Of a stretch of 64,000 nt of DNA, positions 46,991 to 56,597 are shown piece after piece (within the stretch, counting starts at the first letter, position 1; every line of letters starts with the position of its first letter). The stretch lies in the NCBI RefSeq assembly GCF_900090105.1, contig NZ_FMDM01000004.1, positions 62,001-126,000 of the forward strand, read 5' to 3'. The position numbers and the translations under genes were made by a program. This DNA is from Micromonospora humi. GTDB taxonomy: Bacteria; Actinomycetota; Actinomycetes; Mycobacteriales; Micromonosporaceae. Under the pieces are notes generated by a model. That model saw only the letters and a program-made list of their open reading frames with translations, searched no databases and was not told the origin of the DNA.

Positions 46991-47020
46991 ATTACACGCG
47001 TGTAATGCGTGCGCCGTCAA
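46991..47020 (-). promoter_or_regulatory. whiB promoter with overlapping 16-bp palindrome
   Basis: On the minus strand TTGACG (47020-47015) is followed after 18 bases by TGTAAT (46996-46991), a good -35/-10 pair. The perfect palindrome ATTACACGCGTGTAAT (46991-47006) covers the -10 hexamer and part of the spacer, where a dimeric regulator could block polymerase. The start of transcription would lie about 110 bases upstream of the whiB ATG. The cognate regulator is unknown. Confidence 0.6.
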
Positions 47021-47273
47021 GCCAAACTTGATAATGGAGTCGCCCTCCCGACACGTCCGGGACAGCCGCCTCGGCCGCCCGTAGCCTCGCAACCTGCCCT
47101 ATCGATTCAGACCCCGGACGAGTAACGCCCTCCCCGGCGAGTTGCCCCAAGTTTTCTGCCGTGGCGCGACGCCGGTCGGACGCCCCCGCCGACCGCTGTC
47201 CAAGATCACTAATGGTGGGGCAAAGGGTAACGCGCCCGGCTGGGTACCGCCTGTCAAGGCGGACAACGCCGAT

Positions 47274-47304
47274 CGCGCCCCGTCCACCAGGTGGACGGGG
47301 CGCG
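47274..47304 (-). terminator. Perfect hairpin downstream of the DUF4331 operon
   Basis: CGCGCCCCGTCCACC and GGTGGACGGGGCGCG are exact complements around a single A (effective loop about 5 bases). It begins 20 bases after the stop of the last minus-strand gene. Confidence 0.7.
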
Positions 47305-47324
47305 TGCGTCGGCAGAGTGGCCGG

Positions 47325-47669
47325 TCAGTCTTTTCGCGACGGTGAGCTGGTCGGCCAGACGAATTCAGTGATCGAACCGCCGGTGACGGAGATCGCGCCG
47401 GCCGGCGTGTCGTCGTCCCACCAGACGGTATACACGCCCGCTTCCAGGTCCGGGTAGACGGCACTGTGGAAGACGCCGTCCAGGACGTGCCGCTCCCGTA
47501 CCGCCGAGTGGGTACGCGGACCGTCGGAGTCCGCGCGGCTGATCTCGATCTCCCGCCCGTGCAGGTCCCGACCGGTGTGGATGATCAGCGCGCCGGTCTC
47601 GCCGCCGAGGTCGAGCAGGACGGTGCCGCTGTACGACGGACCGAGGTCGTGGTGCCGGTGCTGGTGCAT
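47325..47669 (-). CDS. Small DUF4331-associated protein of unknown function
   Basis: 114 aa beginning MHQHRHHDLGPSYSGTVLLDLGG. It shows regular beta-strand alternation and GREIEISR, VRERHVLDGVFHSAVYPDLEAGVYTVWWDDDTPAGAISVTGGS, which suggests a beta-sandwich. I recall similar proteins being encoded beside DUF4331 genes in Streptomyces, sometimes labelled phospholipase without evidence. No catalytic motif is visible. It follows the DUF4331 gene by 13 bases. Confidence 0.75.
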   Translation of the reverse strand: MHQHRHHDLGPSYSGTVLLDLGGETGALIIHTGRDLHGREIEISRADSDGPRTHSAVRERHVLDGVFHSAVYPDLEAGVYTVWWDDDTPAGAISVTGGSITEFVWPTSSPSRKD

Positions 47670-47682
47670 GCCACGCCCCCCG

Positions 47683-49080
47683 TCAGGACTTCTTCGCCGG
47701 CGGGTTGTTGAACCCGTCGTACGGGGTGCCGAGGAACGGGAAGTCGGCGAGGAACGGCGCGGTCACGTCGCCGGCGTCCAGGCCGGGTGTGACGGCGGCC
47801 GCCGCGGCGTCCGGCTTGAACGTCTTGTCCACCAGCGGCACGGTGAGCCCGGCGATCGCCCGCAGCGCGATGGTCACCACGTCGTCGGTGACGCGCCGGC
47901 CGTTGGGGAAGCCGGCCAGGTCGCCGCCGAGCACCCCGAACCGGTCCGGCTTGGCGCTGGGCCGGATCGCCGTGTTCAGTCGCAGCATGTCGGCCTGGGT
48001 GTCGCCGGTGGTGTTGGCGAAGCCGTCGATCAACCCGGCCGGTACGCCGGTGAGCAGGATCGCCACCAGGTCGGCGCGGGGCTTCTTCGCCTTGTTCAAC
48101 GCGTCCAGGTTGGGAAAGACACCCGGGTAGAGCACCGGCAGCAGCGCGGCCAGCTCGGGCCGTTCGACGAACCCGGCGAACCGCTTGTCCTCCGACGGCG
48201 GCAGGGTGTTCCACAGATCCTTCTTGGACATCGGCACGATCACCTCGTTGAACAACGGGTTGCCGAGCCGTGACACCTGAACGAACGGGCCGGTGGCGGT
48301 GTCCGCCGACACCCGGTCCCCGAGCACCCGGACCTGCTGGCGGGACGCGCTGGTCCAGACGCCGATCGTCGACGCGCGGTCGGCGTAGCCGTACCGGCTG
48401 GCCTTGCGGCGCACCTTGGCCAGCGGAACCTGGATCGCGATGCTGTGCACGTTCAGCCGGTCCAGCGCGTTGACCGGCTCGCCCTCGGTCTTGAACAGCT
48501 TCTTGCCGGCCACGTGCAGCTGCTGGAACGGCCGCAGCGTGCCCAGGTCGAACACCGCGCCCAGGTCCACGAAGAAACCGTCGGCCCGCTGGCCGGCGAA
48601 CACCTTCTCCCCGGTGGACAGCTTGAACGTCGCCTGCTTCACCAGGTTCTGGTAGTTCGGCGTGGACAGCGGACCCACGTTGCACGGCGGGCAGGGCAGC
48701 TTCGTCGCCAGCACGTGCTCGCGACCGTCCGCCACCCGGGTCAGCCGATAGAACTGACGCCGGTTCCAGTTCTTGCTGTCCAGCGACTCGATCGCGCCGG
48801 TGTTGTAGAGAAAGCTGTTCTGATTCGTGATCTCGGTGGTGAATTCGAAACGATAGGTGACGTCCGGGTAGCCGTCGCCGTCGTTGTCGACGTGGATCTC
48901 GTACCGGACGTCGTCACCGAACTCGAAGAAGTTGGGGCCGCCGGACGGGAGCTGCACCGGCACGTAGTTGGCGATCAACGTGACCGTGTCGGGTCGGCTC
49001 GGGCTGACGAACGCGTACAGGTCGGAGCTGTCGGCGACCGGATCCTTGGCGATCTCCGGGGCCTCGCGGTGAGAGGACAT
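47683..49080 (-). CDS. DUF4331 family protein
   Basis: 465 aa from the ATG at 49080 (MSSHREAPEIAKDPVADSSDLYAFVSP), the usual DUF4331 beginning; a GTG 4 codons upstream is an alternative. Typical blocks include SSHREAP, DVYRFEFTT-like FEFTTEITNQNSFLYNTG, GDRVSADTATGPFVQVSRLGNPLFNEVIVP and FPNGRRVTDDVV. No signal peptide is visible. The function of DUF4331 proteins is unknown; they are often grouped with small secreted genes, as here. Confidence 0.92.
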   Translation of the reverse strand: MSSHREAPEIAKDPVADSSDLYAFVSPSRPDTVTLIANYVPVQLPSGGPNFFEFGDDVRYEIHVDNDGDGYPDVTYRFEFTTEITNQNSFLYNTGAIESLDSKNWNRRQFYRLTRVADGREHVLATKLPCPPCNVGPLSTPNYQNLVKQATFKLSTGEKVFAGQRADGFFVDLGAVFDLGTLRPFQQLHVAGKKLFKTEGEPVNALDRLNVHSIAIQVPLAKVRRKASRYGYADRASTIGVWTSASRQQVRVLGDRVSADTATGPFVQVSRLGNPLFNEVIVPMSKKDLWNTLPPSEDKRFAGFVERPELAALLPVLYPGVFPNLDALNKAKKPRADLVAILLTGVPAGLIDGFANTTGDTQADMLRLNTAIRPSAKPDRFGVLGGDLAGFPNGRRVTDDVVTIALRAIAGLTVPLVDKTFKPDAAAAAVTPGLDAGDVTAPFLADFPFLGTPYDGFNNPPAKKS

Positions 49081-49152
49081 GGCGGACCACACCTTCGTCG
49101 GGGAACGTTTGACGGGACCGGCGTCGGGAGCCCACGCCGGGAGGGGCGGGGA

Positions 49153-49443
49153 TCAGCGACGGGCGGCGCGCACCAGGCGGTCGGCCAGACCCCGGTCGCG
49201 TACCTCGACCCGCGTCGTGCCGACGAAGACGTCCATCGTGCCGGTGGCGGCGTCGCGGAGATGCACCACGATCGGCTCGTCGCGCCGGCTCGCGGACGGG
49301 GCGTTCTGCGCGGCGGACAGGCCCGGCACGGCCAGCGCGGCCGCGCCCAGGGTGGCGCTCGCGGCGGCGGTCAGCGTCTGCCGGCGGGTCAACCGCGGCC
49401 AGGACCGCCGCTTCGGCGCGTCGGTGGTCTCGTCAGTGCTCAT
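49153..49443 (-). CDS. Small Tat-exported protein, DUF4331 operon
   Basis: 96 aa from the ATG at 49443 (AAAGG upstream). A twin-arginine signal (LTRRQTLTAAASATLGAAALAVPG) covers residues 18-45. The remaining 50 residues (EPIVVHLRDAATGTMDVFVGTTRVEVRDRGLADRLVRAARR) form a small beta-alpha domain. I do not recognise it. It is probably the first gene of the DUF4331 operon and ends 72 bases before the DUF4331 start. Confidence 0.78.
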   Translation of the reverse strand: MSTDETTDAPKRRSWPRLTRRQTLTAAASATLGAAALAVPGLSAAQNAPSASRRDEPIVVHLRDAATGTMDVFVGTTRVEVRDRGLADRLVRAARR

Positions 49444-49594
49444 CGGCAACCTTTCCGCAACCGGCGCCGCAGCGCCGCGAGGGTCGGGCACCCGGACGCC
49501 GCCGGGTCCCCGGGCTGGGGTCACCGGCGGCGGTCCTCGCCGCAACCGCCGCCGGCATCCACAGGTACGGCGCGGCGCGGTGAAAGGTTCGACG

Positions 49595-52105
49595 TCAGGC
49601 ACCGATGTGACCGTACGCGGTCGTCCGCTTGCGGAACGGCCGACCGGCCGCCTCGGCGATCCCCCGCAACTGCTCCTCGGTGCGGGCCGAACCGTTGCCC
49701 GAGCCGGCCATCCGGGAGATGGTCTCCTCCATCAGCGTGCCGCCGAGATCGTTGCAGCCGCCGCGCAGCATCTCCACCGTGCCCACGTCGCCGAGCTTCA
49801 CCCAGGAACACTGGATGTTGTCGATCCGGCCGTGCAGCAGCAGGCGGGCCATCGCGTGCACCACCCGGTTCTCCCGCCAGGTCGGCCCCGGCCGGGCGAT
49901 GCCGGCCAGGTAGATCGGCGCGTTGGTGTGCACGAAGGGCAGCGCCACGAACTCGGTGAACCCGCCCGTGCGGTCCTGCACGCCGGCCAGCACCCGGAAG
50001 TGGGCCAGCCACTGGCCGGGGTGGTCGACGTGGCCGTACATCATCGTGGAGCTGGACCGGATGCCCAGCTCGTGGGCCGTGCTCACCACGTCCACCCAGG
50101 CGGCGGCCGGCAGTTTGCCCTTGGTCAGCACCCAGCGCACGTCGTCGTCGAGGATCTCGGCGGCGGTGCCCGGAATGGTGTCCAGGCCCGCCTCGCGCAG
50201 CATGCCCAGCCACTCCCGCACCGGCACGCCGGCCTTCGCGGCGGCGGTGACGATCTCCATCGGGGAGAACGCGTGCACGTGCATCCCCGGCACCCGCGCC
50301 TTGATCGCGCGGACGATGTCGGCGTACCCGGTCACCGGCATCTTCGGGTCGATGCCGCCCTGGAGGCACACCTCGGTGGCGCCCGCCGTCCACGCCTCCT
50401 CGGCCCGGTCGGCCACCTGCTCCAGGGACAGCCGGAACGCGTCCGCGTCGCTCTCCCGCTGCGCGAACGCGCAGAACCGACAGCCCACATAGCAGACGTT
50501 CGTGAAATTGATGTTCCGGTTGACCACGTAGGTCACGTCGTCGCCCACCGCGTCGCGGCGCGCGTCGTCGGCGATCCGGCACAGCTCGTCCAGTGCCGGC
50601 CCGTCCGCGCCGAACAACGCCAGCGCCTTCGCCTCGTGCGCCGGCGCCAGCAACGCGGCCGGGTCGGTCGCCGCCAGCCGCAGCCCCGCGCGCAGGTCGC
50701 CGTCCGCGCCGCCGGTCGCGGGTACGCCGGCGCGCACCGCGAGCGCCTCCGGGGTCACCTTGCCGGCCACCTCGGACCAGTCGCCGTAGACGCTGTCGAA
50801 GTCGCCCCGCCGGTCCTCCGACCGGCCGGTGACGTCGATCGTGGCATGCAGGTCGGTCCGGCCGCCGAACACCTCCTCCGGCTCCTGCCAGGGCCGCCCC
50901 ACCGGGCGGGCCTCCTCGACCGCCAGCCCGGTGGCCGGGTCGGCGAGCGCGGTGACGTGCGGCAGCAGGCGCGGGTCCAGCCACGGCCCACCGGCCCGCA
51001 CGTACTCCGGGTAGACCGTCAACCGTTCGCGCAGCGTGAACCCGGCGCTCGCGGTGCGCGCGGCCAGCTCGTCCAGCTGCGGCCAGGGCCGCTCCGGGTT
51101 GACGTGGTCGGGCGTGACCGGCGAGACGCCGCCCCAGTCGTCGATGCCGGCGCGCAGCAGCAGGTCGTACTCGCCGGCGATCAGGTTCGGCGGCGCCTGG
51201 ATCCGGGCTTTCGGGCCGAGCAGCACCCGGGCCACCGCCACGGTGGCGGCCAGGTCGTGCAGCTCCGCGTCCGGCATGCCGCGCATCGCGGTGTCCGGCT
51301 TGGCGCGGAAGTTCTGCACGATCACCTCCTGGAGGTGGCCGTACTCCCGCATGGCACGGCGGATCGCGAAGAGCGCGTCGACCCGCTCGGTGAGGTTCTC
51401 GCCGATGCCGATCAGGATGCCGGTGGTGAACGGCACACCGACCCGGCCGGCGTCGTCGAGCACCCGCAGCCGTACCGCGGGCTCCTTGTCCGGCGAGCCG
51501 AAGTGCGGGCCGCCCGGCTCCGACCAGAGCCGGGTCGCGGTGGTCTCCAGCATCATGCCCATGCTCGGCGCGACCGGCTTCAGCCGCTGCAGCTCCGACC
51601 AGGAGAGCACGCCCGGGTTCAGGTGCGGCAGCAGGCCGGTCTCCTCCAGCACCGCGACCGCGCAGGCGCGCAGGTAGTCGAGCGTCGAGTCGTAGCCCCG
51701 CTCGTCCAGCCACCGCCGGGCCGCCGGCCACCGCTCCTCGGGCCGGTCGCCGAGCGTGAACAGCGCCTCCTTGCAGCCCTGCGCGGCACCCTCGCGGGCG
51801 ATCGCCAGCACCTCGTCGCGCTCCAGGTAGGCGGCCGGTAACCGGTGCGGCACGGTGGCGAACGTGCAGTAGTGACAGCGGTCCCGGCAGAGCCGGGTCA
51901 GCGGCACGAAGACCTTCTTCGAGTACGTGACCACGCCGGGCCGGCCGGCGTCCCGCAACCCGGCGTCGCGGATGGCACCGGCGACGCGGAGCAGCTCGTC
52001 GAGCGCCTCACCGCGCGCGGTGAGCAGCGCGGCCGCCTCGTCCGTGTCCAGTGCCCGGCCGGTGGCGGCGCGGCCGAGCGCCCGCCGCACGCTCGCATCA
52101 ACCAT
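49595..52105 (-). CDS. fbiC: FO synthase FbiC (CofG/CofH fusion)
   Basis: 836 aa, the usual length of the fused enzyme. It makes FO, the deazaflavin core of coenzyme F420, from tyrosine and the flavin precursor 5-amino-6-ribitylamino-uracil. Two radical-SAM clusters are visible: CRDRCHYC (Cys73, 77, 80) in the CofG half and CYVGCRFC (Cys538, 542, 545) in the CofH half. The remaining F420 genes fbiA and fbiB lie 1.3 kb away on the other strand. A GTTAAG element lies 26 bases upstream of its ATG. Confidence 0.97.
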   Translation of the reverse strand: MVDASVRRALGRAATGRALDTDEAAALLTARGEALDELLRVAGAIRDAGLRDAGRPGVVTYSKKVFVPLTRLCRDRCHYCTFATVPHRLPAAYLERDEVLAIAREGAAQGCKEALFTLGDRPEERWPAARRWLDERGYDSTLDYLRACAVAVLEETGLLPHLNPGVLSWSELQRLKPVAPSMGMMLETTATRLWSEPGGPHFGSPDKEPAVRLRVLDDAGRVGVPFTTGILIGIGENLTERVDALFAIRRAMREYGHLQEVIVQNFRAKPDTAMRGMPDAELHDLAATVAVARVLLGPKARIQAPPNLIAGEYDLLLRAGIDDWGGVSPVTPDHVNPERPWPQLDELAARTASAGFTLRERLTVYPEYVRAGGPWLDPRLLPHVTALADPATGLAVEEARPVGRPWQEPEEVFGGRTDLHATIDVTGRSEDRRGDFDSVYGDWSEVAGKVTPEALAVRAGVPATGGADGDLRAGLRLAATDPAALLAPAHEAKALALFGADGPALDELCRIADDARRDAVGDDVTYVVNRNINFTNVCYVGCRFCAFAQRESDADAFRLSLEQVADRAEEAWTAGATEVCLQGGIDPKMPVTGYADIVRAIKARVPGMHVHAFSPMEIVTAAAKAGVPVREWLGMLREAGLDTIPGTAAEILDDDVRWVLTKGKLPAAAWVDVVSTAHELGIRSSSTMMYGHVDHPGQWLAHFRVLAGVQDRTGGFTEFVALPFVHTNAPIYLAGIARPGPTWRENRVVHAMARLLLHGRIDNIQCSWVKLGDVGTVEMLRGGCNDLGGTLMEETISRMAGSGNGSARTEEQLRGIAEAAGRPFRKRTTAYGHIGA

Positions 52106-52130
52106 CGGCCCAGCCTATGCACCCGCACAG

Positions 52131-52189
52131 GGTGCAAGGAGGGGCCCCCTCTTAACGCCTCCGGTAGAGGAGGGGGCCCCGCTTAACAC
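52131..52189 (-). repeat. GTTAAG/GGGGCCCC intergenic element, copy B
   Basis: On the minus strand it reads GTTAAGCGGGGCCCC..., then a second GTTAAG unit and GGGGGCCC, ending in TTGCACC. The arrangement and spacing equal copy A. It lies between the proline-rich gene's stop and the fbiC start, pointing toward fbiC. Confidence 0.75.
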
Positions 52190-52204
52190 TCCGCGCCGAC
52201 CGGG

Positions 52205-53260
52205 TCACCGGGGCTGGTTCGGGTCCTCGCGGTCGAAGCGCTGGGTGCGCTCGTCGTCGGCCGGGGACGCCGGCTGGCCCGGCTCGGCGGACTGGCGCGG
52301 GATCGCCTGGGTCGGGTCGGCCGACGGCGGCTGGCCGAACGGCGGGCCGGCCTGCGGGGAGCCGAACTGTGAGCCGGACTGTGGAGGCCCGAACTGCGCG
52401 CCGGGCTGCGGAGGCCCGAACTGTGAGCCGGACTGTGGAGGCCCGAACTGCGCGCCGGGCTGCGGGGAACCGAACTGCGGGCCGGGCTGGGCGCCCGGCT
52501 GCGGGGAGCCGAACGGCGGCGCCGACTGCGGCGCGTGCGGCGGCGCGGTGTTGAACGGCGGGGCCGACTGCGGCTGGCCGTACGGGCCGGCCTGCGGCCA
52601 GCCCGGCTGCGGCGGGGCGCCCGCGTGCGGGTAGCCCGCCGGGGCCTGGCCGGGCTGCGGGGGCACGCCGGCCGGCGGGTAGCCGCCCGGGGCCGGGTAG
52701 CCGCCGGGCTGACCGGGCTGCTGCGGCCAGCCGGGCTGGGCCTGACCGTAGACGCCGGGCTGCGGCTTGGGCTTCGGCACGTAGTAGAGCGTGCGCCAGA
52801 TCTTGAACACCACGTACGCGGCGACCGCGAAGATCGCCAGCCAGGCCACCCGGGTGAGCAGCCCGAGGAACGCGTCGAGCACCTCGCCGTCGGCGAGCCG
52901 GCCGACCAGCCAGGCCAGGAACGTGAGCGCGCCGAAGAGGGCGGAGAAGGCGTACTCGCCGAACGCCACCTGGGTGATCAGTTTCGCCTTCGGCAGCACC
53001 GGGCGGACGTGGGTGGCGAGCAGGACGGCCAGCAGCGGCAGGACGGTCGCCTCCAGCCCGACGAAGGTGAAGAAGGCGCTACCCGCCCGGCCGCTGAACG
53101 TGCTGTAGTCGTCGGCCGGCACCAGCAGGCGCAGCAGGCCGACGAAGAGCAGCACGGCGTTCGCGCCGAGCAGGACGAGCGCGGCCAGTTCGCGTAGCGG
53201 TTTGGTCAGTTGGCTGGCCTGCGCGGCGTCACCGGACGCGGGCTCGGCGGGGCTGGTCAC
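52205..53260 (-). CDS. Membrane protein with Pro/Gly/Gln-rich repetitive C-terminal tail
   Basis: 351 aa from a GTG with GGGGGAG just upstream. Four to five hydrophobic helices occupy residues 20-165. The C-terminal 180 residues are repetitive Pro/Gly/Gln (PGG, PPQPGQ, then units such as QFGPPQSGSQFGPPQPGA), encoded by near-identical 30-base repeats around 52370-52460. Such tails are intrinsically disordered. I recognise no enzymatic domain. It is divergent from fbiA. Confidence 0.78.
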   Translation of the reverse strand: MTSPAEPASGDAAQASQLTKPLRELAALVLLGANAVLLFVGLLRLLVPADDYSTFSGRAGSAFFTFVGLEATVLPLLAVLLATHVRPVLPKAKLITQVAFGEYAFSALFGALTFLAWLVGRLADGEVLDAFLGLLTRVAWLAIFAVAAYVVFKIWRTLYYVPKPKPQPGVYGQAQPGWPQQPGQPGGYPAPGGYPPAGVPPQPGQAPAGYPHAGAPPQPGWPQAGPYGQPQSAPPFNTAPPHAPQSAPPFGSPQPGAQPGPQFGSPQPGAQFGPPQSGSQFGPPQPGAQFGPPQSGSQFGSPQAGPPFGQPPSADPTQAIPRQSAEPGQPASPADDERTQRFDREDPNQPR

Positions 53261-53359
53261 GGACTCCCCCAGGGGACGAAAGCGGACAGTTGGCGAAGTG
53301 AGCCTAGTCTCTCCGGCCACCGGGCGATCGACGGCGGCACGTGCGGAAGGATGGACGGC

Positions 53360-54307
53360 ATGCGCATCGTGGTACTGACCGGCGGCATCGGGGGCGCCCG
53401 CTTCCTGCTCGGCGTCCGGGCGTACGCCCGGGAGGTGGGCGCCGAGGTGACCGCCGTGGTCAACGTCGGCGACGACCTGCTGTTGCACGGCCTGCAGGTC
53501 TGCCCCGACCTGGACAGCGTGCTCTACACGCTCGGCGGCGGCGCCGACCCGGAGCGTGGCTGGGGCCGGGTCGGTGAGACGTGGACCGTCAGGTCCGAGC
53601 TGGCCGCCTACGGGGCGGAACCGAGCTGGTTCGGGCTGGGCGACAAGGACCTGGCCACCCATCTGGTGCGCACCACGATGCTCAACGCGGGCTATCCGCT
53701 GTCGCAGGTCACCGAGGCGCTGGCCGCCCGCTGGCAACCCGGCGTACGCCTGCTGCCGGCCACCGACGACCGTCTGGAGACCCACGCGGTCGTCGAGGAC
53801 GAGCAGGGGCGGCGGGCGATCCACTTCCAGGAGTGGTGGGTACGGCACCGGGCCGACGTACCGACGCGCCAGTTCGTCTTCGTCGGCGCGGACGCGGCGA
53901 AGCCCGCCCCCGGCGTGGTCGAGGCGATCGCCGCCGCGGACGTGGTGCTGATCGCGCCGAGCAACCCGGTGGTCAGCATCGCGCCGATCCTGGCCGTGCC
54001 CGGCCTGCGCGACGCGGTGGTCGGCGGCCCGGCCCCGGTCGTCGGGGTGTCGCCGATCATCGGCGGTGCGCCGGTACGCGGCATGGCCGACCGGTGCCTG
54101 GCCGTGCTCGGCGTCGAGTGCAGCGCGGCCGGCGTGGGCGGCCTCTACGGCGGCCGTTCGACCGGCGGGCTGCTCGACGGCTGGCTGGTCGCCCCGGAGG
54201 ACGCGGGGGCCGTGGTGCCGGACGTGACGGTCGCCTCGGCGCCGTTGCGGATGACGGACGAGGCGGCGACCGCCGCGATGGTGCGCGCCGCGCTGGAGTT
54301 GATGTGA
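53360..54307 (+). CDS. fbiA: FbiA: 2-phospho-L-lactate / phosphoenolpyruvate transferase (CofD)
   Basis: 315 aa; the ATG at 53360 has GGAAGG about 10 bases upstream, better than the ATG at 53351. It joins the phospholactyl or phosphoenolpyruvyl group to FO to make F420-0 or dehydro-F420-0. CofD features: GGIGGARFLLG (residues 8-18), VVNVGDDL, PDLDSVLYTL, SNPVVSIAPIL and SPIIGGAPVRGMADRCL. The fbiB GTG overlaps its stop (GTGA). Confidence 0.95.
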   Translation: MRIVVLTGGIGGARFLLGVRAYAREVGAEVTAVVNVGDDLLLHGLQVCPDLDSVLYTLGGGADPERGWGRVGETWTVRSELAAYGAEPSWFGLGDKDLATHLVRTTMLNAGYPLSQVTEALAARWQPGVRLLPATDDRLETHAVVEDEQGRRAIHFQEWWVRHRADVPTRQFVFVGADAAKPAPGVVEAIAAADVVLIAPSNPVVSIAPILAVPGLRDAVVGGPAPVVGVSPIIGGAPVRGMADRCLAVLGVECSAAGVGGLYGGRSTGGLLDGWLVAPEDAGAVVPDVTVASAPLRMTDEAATAAMVRAALELM

Positions 54308-55389
54308 GGCTGGAGATCCTGCCGGTGCCGGGCATCGGCCACGTGACCGAGGGCGACGACCTGGCGGCGCTGATCGCCGGCGCGGCCCCCTGGCTGCGCG
54401 ACGGCGACGTGCTGGTGGTCACCAGCAAGATCGTGTCGAAGGCGGAGGGCCGGCTGGTCGACGTGCCGGCGGACGGACCGGAACGCCTCGCCGAGCGGGA
54501 CCGGGTGCTGGCCGGCGAGACCGCCCGGGTGGTCGCCACCCGCGGCGCGACCCGGATCGTGCAGACCCACCACGGGTTCGTGATGGCCTCGGCCGGCATC
54601 GACGCGTCCAACGTGGACAAGACCCGGCTGGTGCTGCTGCCGGTGGACCCGGACGCTTCCGCGCGGGCGCTGCGGGCCGCGCTGCGCGACCGGTTCGACC
54701 TGGACGTCGCGGTCATCGTCAGCGACACCATGGGCCGCCCGTGGCGCAACGGTCTCACCGACGTGGCGCTCGGGGTGGCCGGCATGCCGGCGATCCGCGA
54801 CCACCGCGGCGAGGTCGATCCCTACGGCAACGAGCTCCACCTCACCCAGATGGCAGTGGTCGACGAGCTGGCCGGGGCCGGTGAGCTGATCAAGGGCAAG
54901 TGCGACCAGGTGCCGGTCGCGGTGGTCCGCGGCTACCTCGACGCGGCCCGCGACGACGACGAGGGCGCCCGCACGCTGGTGCGGGACGCCTCGCTGGACC
55001 TCTTCTCGCTGGGCACCGCCGAGGCGCGCGCCGAGGGCCTGCGCGCGGCGGCCCTCCTCGCCGACGGCACCGGCCCGGCGCCGGCCGATCCGGCCGCGGT
55101 GGACCGGGCGATCGCCGCGGTCGCCGAGGTGGTCGCCCCCGGCACGGTCTTCACCCACGTGACCGACCGGGAGGTACGCGAGGGGCTCGCCGCCAACGCG
55201 CCCGACTGGCCGGCCACGGCCACCGGCCTGGTGCTCGGCGCGGCGCCGGCCCCGGTCGACCGGGCGGATCTGGTCCGGTTCGGCGCGGACCTGCAACGCC
55301 TGCGCATCGCGCTGGCCGCCGAAGGGGTCCCCTCGGCCCTGCTGCCGCCGCCGGCGGGCACCACCGCCAGCGCCATGCTGGCGCTCTGA
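54304..55389 (+). CDS. fbiB: FbiB: coenzyme F420-0:L-glutamate ligase (CofE), short form
   Basis: 361 aa, GTG start overlapping fbiA. The CofE domain (residues 1-245) is complete: LEILPVPGIGHVTEGDDLA, VLVVTSKIVSKAEGR, THHGFVMASAGIDASN, VIVSDTMGRPWRNGLTDVALG, LTQMAVVDELAGAGELIKGKCDQVP. It adds glutamate residues to F420-0. Mycobacterial FbiB has an extra FMN-binding nitroreductase domain of about 200 residues that reduces dehydro-F420. Here the remaining 115 residues are shorter and unlike it, so that step must be done elsewhere. Confidence 0.93.
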   Translation: MRLEILPVPGIGHVTEGDDLAALIAGAAPWLRDGDVLVVTSKIVSKAEGRLVDVPADGPERLAERDRVLAGETARVVATRGATRIVQTHHGFVMASAGIDASNVDKTRLVLLPVDPDASARALRAALRDRFDLDVAVIVSDTMGRPWRNGLTDVALGVAGMPAIRDHRGEVDPYGNELHLTQMAVVDELAGAGELIKGKCDQVPVAVVRGYLDAARDDDEGARTLVRDASLDLFSLGTAEARAEGLRAAALLADGTGPAPADPAAVDRAIAAVAEVVAPGTVFTHVTDREVREGLAANAPDWPATATGLVLGAAPAPVDRADLVRFGADLQRLRIALAAEGVPSALLPPPAGTTASAMLAL

Positions 55390-55417
55390 CCGCGCTCCGA
55401 GACGCCCGACGGGCGGG

Positions 55418-56416
55418 TCAGGCGTCGAGGACCGCCCGGCCCAGCGGCGTCAACGTGTGCAGCACCGTGTTGCGATCGCGCTGGCTGACCAGCAGCCCGG
55501 CGTTGCGCAGCACGGTGGTGTGCTGGCTGGCCGCGGCGGCGGAGATGTGCAGCCGTCGGGCCATCTCGCCGGTGGTGCAGCCCTCGTCGGCGACCTGGAG
55601 CACGGCGGCGCGGGTGCGCCCGAGCAGCGCGGCGAGCGCCTCCCGCTGGGCGGCGTCGCTCTCCCGGCCGCCGCCGGCCTCGGGGGTGAGGCCGCCGAGC
55701 CGGTCGACCGGATAGACCAGCACCGGGGGCAGGCTCGGGTCGAGCAGTGCGACCGGGGTGCGGGAGCAGAAGAACGACGGGACGAGCAGCAGACCCCGGC
55801 CGTCCAGGTGCAGCTCCCGGGTGTCCGGGTAGTCGAGCACCTCGAGCACCCCGTCGGCCCAGCGCATGGCCGGCTTCAGGCTGGCCAGCAGACCTTCGGC
55901 GCCGCCGTCGAGCATGGCCCGGGCGCGGCGGGACCGGTCCGCCTCGACGGCCGCCTGGACCCGCGCCCAGTACGGCGTGACCGCCAACTCCTGGTAGCGC
56001 GCCATGGTGTCGGTGAGGTCCTGCAGCACCTCGGGTTCGCCCCGGGCGAGCGCACCTGCCGACGGAGGCAGCGGGGTCTCCCCGGCGAGCACGGTGAGGT
56101 CACGACGCAGCCTGCCGAGGGGGGTCCCCCGGACCGCTTCCAGCCCGGCCTCGAACCCGTCCCGGCTGGCGGAGGGGGTGAGGAAGTCGGGGAAGTAGCC
56201 GCGTGGCGGGTTGAGCGCGAGCAGCAGGCGGTAGCGCTCGGCCCCGGTGTCGGTGCGCAGGCCGCGTGCCACGCCCCGTCGCCAGGTGGTCGAGAGCGGG
56301 TCACGGCCGCGCCCCTGGAGCAGGTGCAGGCTGAGGACCAGTTCCCAGAGCGGGTCCGCGGCCGGGGCGACCCGGGTCCGCAGAATGTCCTCGCTCGAAA
56401 AAATGATCTTCAACAT
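55418..56416 (-). CDS. ArsR-type winged-helix regulator with large N-terminal domain
   Basis: 332 aa. The last 80 residues form a wHTH of ArsR type (LGRTRAAVLQVADEGCTTGEMARRLHISAAAASQHTTVLRNAGLLVSQRDRNTVLHTLTPLG). The first 240 residues are a sensor-like domain common to actinobacterial ArsR relatives (DILRTRVAPAADPLWELVLSLHLLQ at the start). The target and ligand are unknown. It is convergent with fbiB. Confidence 0.88.
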   Translation of the reverse strand: MLKIIFSSEDILRTRVAPAADPLWELVLSLHLLQGRGRDPLSTTWRRGVARGLRTDTGAERYRLLLALNPPRGYFPDFLTPSASRDGFEAGLEAVRGTPLGRLRRDLTVLAGETPLPPSAGALARGEPEVLQDLTDTMARYQELAVTPYWARVQAAVEADRSRRARAMLDGGAEGLLASLKPAMRWADGVLEVLDYPDTRELHLDGRGLLLVPSFFCSRTPVALLDPSLPPVLVYPVDRLGGLTPEAGGGRESDAAQREALAALLGRTRAAVLQVADEGCTTGEMARRLHISAAAASQHTTVLRNAGLLVSQRDRNTVLHTLTPLGRAVLDA

Positions 56417-56597
56417 GGAGCGCTCCCGGGTGGACGCCGGAGGTGCCGGCCACCCCTGGCACTTTACCCGGCGGCACTAATCTCCATCTTTAAGCGTGAC
56501 GTGAAAGACCTCGACGCCGGAAGTCGGGTTCGGCAGACTCTGAGTTGCCCGCCGACGCCGGGGCGCAGTGTCGACCCGGTCGCCGGCCGACGGGCGT

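Larger units (their letters stand above)
46876..47324. other. Gene-free region between whiB and the DUF4331 operon
   Basis: This 449-base stretch holds the whiB leader of about 110 bases, a promoter and palindrome (46991-47020) and a strong hairpin near 47274-47304. No convincing gene was found. It is less GC-rich than its surroundings near 46980-47040. Confidence 0.6.

Noticed and set aside
47099..47320. Small plus-strand frames upstream of the DUF4331 operon terminator
   Set aside because: No start signal or family motif; the region is better explained as promoter and terminator sequence.
49444..49594. Possible small gene between the Tat protein and fbiC
   Set aside because: Only short GC-driven frames without ribosome sites were seen.
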